This document shows positions 63,903 to 64,000 of a stretch of 64,000 nt of DNA, in pieces. The DNA is from CAVQBP01 sp963723205 (lineage in GTDB: Bacteria; Bacteroidota; Ignavibacteria; Ignavibacteriales; Ignavibacteriaceae): positions 272,160 through 336,159 of the forward strand of contig CAVRQC010000047.1 in assembly GCA_963723205.1 (NCBI GenBank), in the 5' to 3' direction. The notes under the pieces were generated by a model, which was not told the DNA's origin, ran no database searches, and worked only from the letters and a program-made list of their open reading frames with translations. Both the position numbers and the translations under genes were made by a program. The first letter of the stretch is position 1, and every line of letters begins with the position of its first letter.

Positions 63903-64000
63903 ATGAAAAATTTTGCCATTACGGGAGTAGCGGGATATATTGCCCCTAGGCATTTAAATGCTATAAAGGAGACTAATAACAGATTAGTTGCAGCAACCGA
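63903..64000 (+). CDS. Gfo/Idh/MocA oxidoreductase, WlbA/WbpB-like (5' end only)
   Basis: Only 32 codons are inside the window: KNFAITGVAGYIAPRHLNAI, the nucleotide-binding start of Gfo/Idh/MocA dehydrogenases. The AGYIAPRHLxAI form is typical of UDP-GlcNAc(A) 3-dehydrogenases (WlbA, WbpB) that make diamino sugars. It follows wecB by 22 bases, so both should act on UDP-amino sugars. The gene continues beyond the window. Confidence 0.8.
   Translation, partial: MKNFAITGVAGYIAPRHLNAIKETNNRLVAAT

Noticed and set aside
1..64000. tRNA, rRNA, prophage or restriction/anti-phage defence genes
   Set aside because: None seen by inspection: no clover-leaf with TTCRANNY arm, no rRNA-like GC-rich conserved blocks, and no recognisable phage or defence domains among the genes.

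Overview
The window is AT-rich, densely coded DNA from a Gram-negative bacterium of the Bacteroidota/Chlorobiota superphylum, most likely Ignavibacteriota. The main clues are secreted proteins ending in type IX secretion (T9SS) sorting domains with the YPNPFNP signature at 20.4 kb and 24.7 kb, TAnnTTTG-type promoter motifs, lipoproteins, and many dispersed short palindromes. No rRNA, tRNA, CRISPR array or intact transposase was seen, so the species cannot be fixed from this window.

Layout. 0-2.6 kb: the start of a xylulokinase-like gene, divergent from a Nudix-fold sugar regulator of the AraR/NrtR type, then small proteins. 2.9-9.1 kb: a housekeeping run (purC, a DUF971 gene, pgsA, pgpA, cinA, thpR, recA, then recX after a block of palindromes). 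9.2-14.6 kb: a Nudix hydrolase, a large MalT/LAL-type LuxR regulator, the remnant of a second copy of it, two DUF4242 paralogues and a lipoprotein. 15.1-21.4 kb: murB, a giant secreted cysteine-peptidase/VCBS/T9SS protein with a multiply frameshifted 3' end, and yajQ. 21.4-24.5 kb: a repeat-rich region with an HTH gene and a sugar amidotransferase gene broken by an in-frame stop. 24.5-32.3 kb: four minus-strand exported proteins (discoidin/T9SS, sialidase-like propeller, heparinase II/III-like, beta-helix with dockerin-like tail).

33.2-64 kb is one long plus-strand surface polysaccharide locus. It opens with an adenylating ligase, an acyl carrier protein, an MBOAT acyltransferase and an SGNH protein, the same logic as DltA-DltC-DltB-DltD. 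A second MBOAT-SGNH pair follows. Next come an asparagine-synthase-like protein, a Wzx-type flippase, at least seven glycosyltransferases, a heparinase-like protein, a Wzy-like polymerase, an ATP-grasp protein, a GDP-mannose 6-dehydrogenase (AlgD-like), a polysaccharide deacetylase, a CapK-like ligase, a DUF354 protein, wecB and the start of an oxidoreductase gene. Together they suggest an acylated, uronate-containing, partly N-acetylated exopolysaccharide or capsule exported by a Wzx/Wzy-type route.

The most unusual signals are: the Dlt-like cassette in a Gram-negative polysaccharide locus; a 7-bp tandem repeat inside its ligase gene that could act as a phase switch; heptamer-period arrays of related sequence at several other places; MBOAT paralogues with nearly identical 5' parts and diverged 3' parts, one inactivated by a 134-bp deletion; and repeated disruptions in surface genes, which are either real decay or assembly errors.
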